Assembly (NCBI RefSeq): GCF_907164915.1
Contig: NC_061869.1
Span: 9,721,721-9,785,720, forward strand
Direction of reading: 5' to 3'
From: Impatiens glandulifera
Taxonomy: Eukaryota; Streptophyta; Magnoliopsida; Ericales; Balsaminaceae
DNA length: 64,000 nt
Shown here: positions 60,106-64,000 of the stretch, one piece after another
Layout of the letters: each line of letters begins with the position of its first letter
Numbering within the stretch: the first letter of the stretch is position 1
The notes under the pieces: generated by a model
Told to the model about the DNA's origin: nothing
What the model saw: the letters and a program-made list of their open reading frames with translations, nothing else
The model's database searches: none
Position numbers and translations under genes: made by a program

Positions 60106-61960
60106 CTTGTTATTAACGATAAATAAAACAAAATAACTCGTATCCATATAAACTATTCATCACTACATCTACGGTTCTGAAAATTTGTGAACCTACATAA
60201 TTAATATGGATTAGCTGTCATCAGTAACTCAAATCCACATAAATCTTCCCTAAGTACATCAACGGCTGGGAAAATTGTTGAACATACATAATTAATATGT
60301 ACATACACATTCTCTCTTTTTACTTAACATTTTTAAAATAAAATAAACTCAAATCACATAAATCATCTTACAATACATCAATGGTTCAAAAAACTGGCAG
60401 CATACCTAATTATATCGACTTACATGTTTTTTCTTCAACCATCATTTTAAAATTAAAATAAACTCAAATCCACGTTAATCATGCATTCCTATATCAACGG
60501 TTTATATTATTTAACAAAATAGTTTAAATAGATGTATTATATTTAAATTCTTATTACTTTTACATCTTTTTCCATAAAATATTTATCGAATTCGAATATA
60601 CTTATTCTTGTTATTAACGATGAATAAAACAAAATAATTCGCATCCACATAAATTATTCCTCACTACATCAACGGCTCAGAAAATTGGTGAAGATACATA
60701 ATTAATATCGACAACCTGTTATCTGTAAATTAAAGTAGCTCGAATCCACATTAATTAACTCTCAGTACATCAACGGTTGAATATCTCTCAGTACATCAAC
60801 GACTCAGAAAATGGTTGAACATATAATGTTTTCTCTTTTACCTGACATTTTGAAATTCAAATAAACTCAAATCCACATAAACCATCCTACAGTAACATCA
60901 ACGGTTCAAAAAATTGGTCAATATATCGACTGACACATTTTCTCTTTCACCTGTCATTTTAAATTAAAATAACTCAAATCCCCATAAATCATCCCTTAGC
61001 ATATCAACGACTACAAAAATCTCAGTACATAAACGACTCAGAAAATGGTTGAACATATAACGTTTTCTCTTTTACCTGACATTTTTAAATTCAAATAAAC
61101 TCAAATCGACATAAACCATCCTACCATACATCAACGGTTCAAAAAATTGGTCAATATATCGACTGACACATTTTCTCTTCCACCTGTCATTTGTAAATTA
61201 AAATAACTCAAATCCCCATAAATCATCCTTTAGCATATCAACGACTACAAAAATGGTTGAACATCTCTTAGTACATAAACGACTCAGAAAATGGTTGAAC
61301 ATATAAGGTTTTCTCTTTTACCTGACATTTTTAAATTCAAATAAACTCAAATCCACATAAACCATCCTACAGTACATCAACGGTTCAAAAAATTGGTCAA
61401 TATATCGACTGACACATTTTCTCTTCCACCTGTCATTTGTAAATTAAAATAACTCAAATCCCCATAAATCATCCCTTAGCATATCAACGACTAAAAAAAT
61501 AGTTGAACATCTCTCAGTACATCAACGGCTCAGAAAATGGTTGAACATATAACGTTTTCTCACATTTTTAAATTCAAATAAACTCAAATCCACATAAACC
61601 ATGCAAAAGTACATCAACGGTTCAAAAAATTGGTCAATATATCGACTGACACATTTTCTCTTCCACCTGTCATTTGTAAATTAAAATAACTCAAATCCCC
61701 ATAAATCATCCCTCACTATATCAACGACTAAAAAAATAGTGTTGAACATACATAATTAATATTAACTTACACATTTTTTACGAGAAATTAAAATAAACTC
61801 AAATTACATCGTCATCTTTCAATACATCAACACCTAAATTTTTTTTTGATAAACATACCTATTATATCGAGTTACATGTTTTCTCTTCTATCATTTTCTA
61901 AATTAAAGTAAATTCAAATTCACTTTAATAATCAACCGTTCAGAACATTTGTGAACATCC
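60106..61960. repeat. sat2 tandem array, unit 4
   Basis: Three to four double units with the AAATTAAAATAACTCAAAT landmark near 60960, 61197, 61441 and 61678, i.e. steps of about 237-244 bp. Confidence 0.86.
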
Positions 61961-64000
61961 AACCAAAAAATATATACTTGTCATCTTCACTACATCGAAA
62001 ATTGGTAAAAATGCAGAATCAATATATTTGTAATTTTTAAATTTTATCTGACATGCGTAAGAACTTTAAATGCTTTTATCTGACATGTCAGTAAAGAGGA
62101 GATTAGTGAGATAAATTTTTTTCTTTAATTTTTTTTTTTTATATAACTAGGGTTTCAATATTGTATACTGTCCAAAGGGTAGGTCTAGGCTGGTGGCTCA
62201 AAAGGGTTTCAAGTTTTTCACATGATAGGTGGCTATATAAACAAGTTTCAATACTCATTAATGGCCATCATATTATTGAAAATCTCATTAGTCTTAACAA
62301 GAGAACCTACCTAACTACTTGGTCAATACTTTTCTATTGTAACTCTTTTAATTATTTTTTTTATTTTTTTTGTAAGATAATAAACAAAATGAAAAGGAAA
62401 TGTAACTCTTAACAAGAGAACTTACCTATTGTAACTCTTTTAACTATTTTATTAGATAATAAACAAAATGAAAAGGAATTAAAAATAAATAAATATGAGT
62501 TCTAACTAATCCATTTTTATGAACAATTATGATATTAATAAATATGATATAAACTATAAAATTAAAAATAATAACAATTATTATTATTATGGTAAACATC
62601 TAATTTCACTCCAAAAGTTTTTAATCTAATTTTAGTTGATTCTTAATTTTGTTATTATAATTTTAAGAGCAATAGCTACAATTTAATTATGAAAAAATTT
62701 TGAAAAAATTTATTTTATGCAAAATACTATGTAATAAATTTCTGAATTATTGCAACAATTTAATAAACCGTAACATCGAAATTGAAATAAAAATTTATGA
62801 TCAAAACGAAGTTATAATTACTTTTAAACTAACACATACCTAGATCATAATTGACTTTAATTTAGTCATTATGACCTAATTAATCAAATAAATATTACGA
62901 TTTAATTATCGAAATAAATAAAAATAATTTTTTTTTATGCAAAATACTATGTAAAAAATTTCTGAATTACGATTGCAACAATTTAAAAATCGTAACTATC
63001 AAAGTTGAAATAAAAAAAGTTATGATCAAAACGAAGTTATAATTACTTTTAAATGAGAGACCTAGCACTGGATCCTAATTGACTTTAATTTAGTCATTAT
63101 TATCTAATTAATCAAATAAATATTACAATTTAATTATTGGAAAAAATTAAAATAATTTATTTTTTCTGCAAAAATATATGTTTAAAATGATAACTTAGCA
63201 AATTAAAAAATCAAAAAAATATTGATTTATTTATTTTAACATACTAAATTCAAAAAATAAATATTCGATTGAAAACTTTATTTATGTTTTAAATGATAAA
63301 ATAATAAATAATTTTGTTTGAAAATATTAAATTTAGAATTAAAATTCAAGGACGAAATTGAGGATTTTAAAATTACACTATATTAAATTCTATTAAAATT
63401 CTAATTTAGGACTTCTTCTAGGAATTATTTGAAGATTTTACCCAAAATTTGAATGATCACGTACCTTTTTATTTATCAATCAAATGATTATAATTTATTA
63501 AATAAAATATTAAATTAGTGAAATTACACCCTTGTTTAAATATTTTTATAATTTTATTATTAAATAAATTAAAGGATTTAAGTAATATATTATTTCCCCC
63601 CTAAATTATATCAAATAAGATTTTTTTAATGAACTTTTATCTAAAATAACCAACGTCAAACGAGTTTACTTCAATAGACTTTTGTTAGCTGATTTAGAGA
63701 GAAGAAAGAATATGTTGTTTAAAAATAAGATTAGTATTGAAAATCAATTTATTGTAATAAGAAGCAATAGACTTTTGTTAACTTGATTTAGAGAGAAGAA
63801 ATGGAGAAAATCAATTTCTTTAAAAATAAGATTAATATTAAAAATCAATTTAATGTAATAAGAAAGGATATGTTGTTTTATAGTAAAAAAAAGATAAATA
63901 TGAAAGTTGAGAGATAAATCAAGGATTTATATATAATGTATTTTGAAGAAATTTCAATTTTGACTTTTGATTCATGAAATAGCATATCCATCGAGAATTT
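61961..64000. repeat. Tail of unit 4 with sat3 at 62650-63170, running off the window
   Basis: Matches 6760-8500 of unit 1 rather than the units 1b and 3 tails. A short local duplication (GAACYTACCTA, TTGTAACTCTTTTAA) lies at 62300-62450, and another (CAATAGACTTTTGTTA, GATTTAGAGAGAAGAA) at 63670-63800. No gene seen. Confidence 0.58.

Noticed and set aside
62161..62412. 83-codon plus-strand frame at 62161 and the 66-codon frame at 6981
   Set aside because: Both lie over the same unit tail, are low in complexity, differ by frameshifts between units and have no recognised motif.

Overview
The window is nuclear DNA of a flowering plant, most likely a eudicot; the species cannot be named. Evidence for this is spliceosomal introns in gene leaders, a plant-type J-domain protein, a Ty3/Gypsy chromovirus-like LTR retrotransposon, a CACTA remnant, a hAT-type MITE and a long-TIR Mutator-like element, all in very AT-rich intergenic DNA. 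No rRNA, tRNA, CRISPR array or bacterial-style operon was seen.

The window is a tandem array of very large gene-bearing repeat units. Four nearly identical minus-strand genes for a short J-domain (DnaJ/HSP40-like) protein start at about 1.8, 25.9, 43.1 and 57.5 kb. Each has an intact 299-300 codon reading frame in one exon, a leader that appears to carry two introns, and a TATA-like box. Genomically to the right of each gene (transcriptionally upstream) lies the same ordered series: a tandem repeat of about 160-178 bp (called sat1 here), an AT-rich spacer, a second tandem repeat of about 120 bp arranged in about 245-bp double units (sat2), then a tail holding 2-3 copies of an about 190-bp repeat (sat3). 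A fifth unit at 13.1-18.2 kb has the flanks but no gene. Between units lies an LTR-like repeat of about 1.9 kb, present three times (19.7, 38.3 and 50.4 kb), with a TATA box and a 33-bp minisatellite. Two relics of the J-protein gene leader (23.8 and 54.5 kb) lack the coding exon.

Younger insertions mark single units: a MULE with arms of about 600 bp (15.7-17.2 kb), a 3.45-kb internally deleted Ty3/Gypsy element with nearly identical LTRs and a GATTG target duplication (27.3-30.8 kb), a degenerate CACTA fragment (35.2-36.3 kb) and a 507-bp hAT-type MITE (37.2-37.7 kb).

Region by region: 1-0.7 kb, a 303-bp tandem repeat; 0.7-8.8 kb, unit 1; 8.8-13.0 kb, single-copy-looking AT-rich DNA with MITE fragments and a 510-bp direct repeat; 13.1-18.2 kb, gene-less unit; 18.6-24.3 kb, fold-back element, LTR-like repeat A and a leader relic; 24.6-35.2 kb, unit 2 with the retrotransposon; 35.2-38.2 kb, CACTA and MITE; 38.3-42 kb, LTR-like repeat B; 42-48.6 kb, unit 3; 48.6-55.1 kb, fold-back element, LTR-like repeat C and a second relic; 56.3-64 kb, unit 4, running off the window. 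The only genes likely to serve the host are the four J-protein copies; the rest is repeat or mobile DNA.
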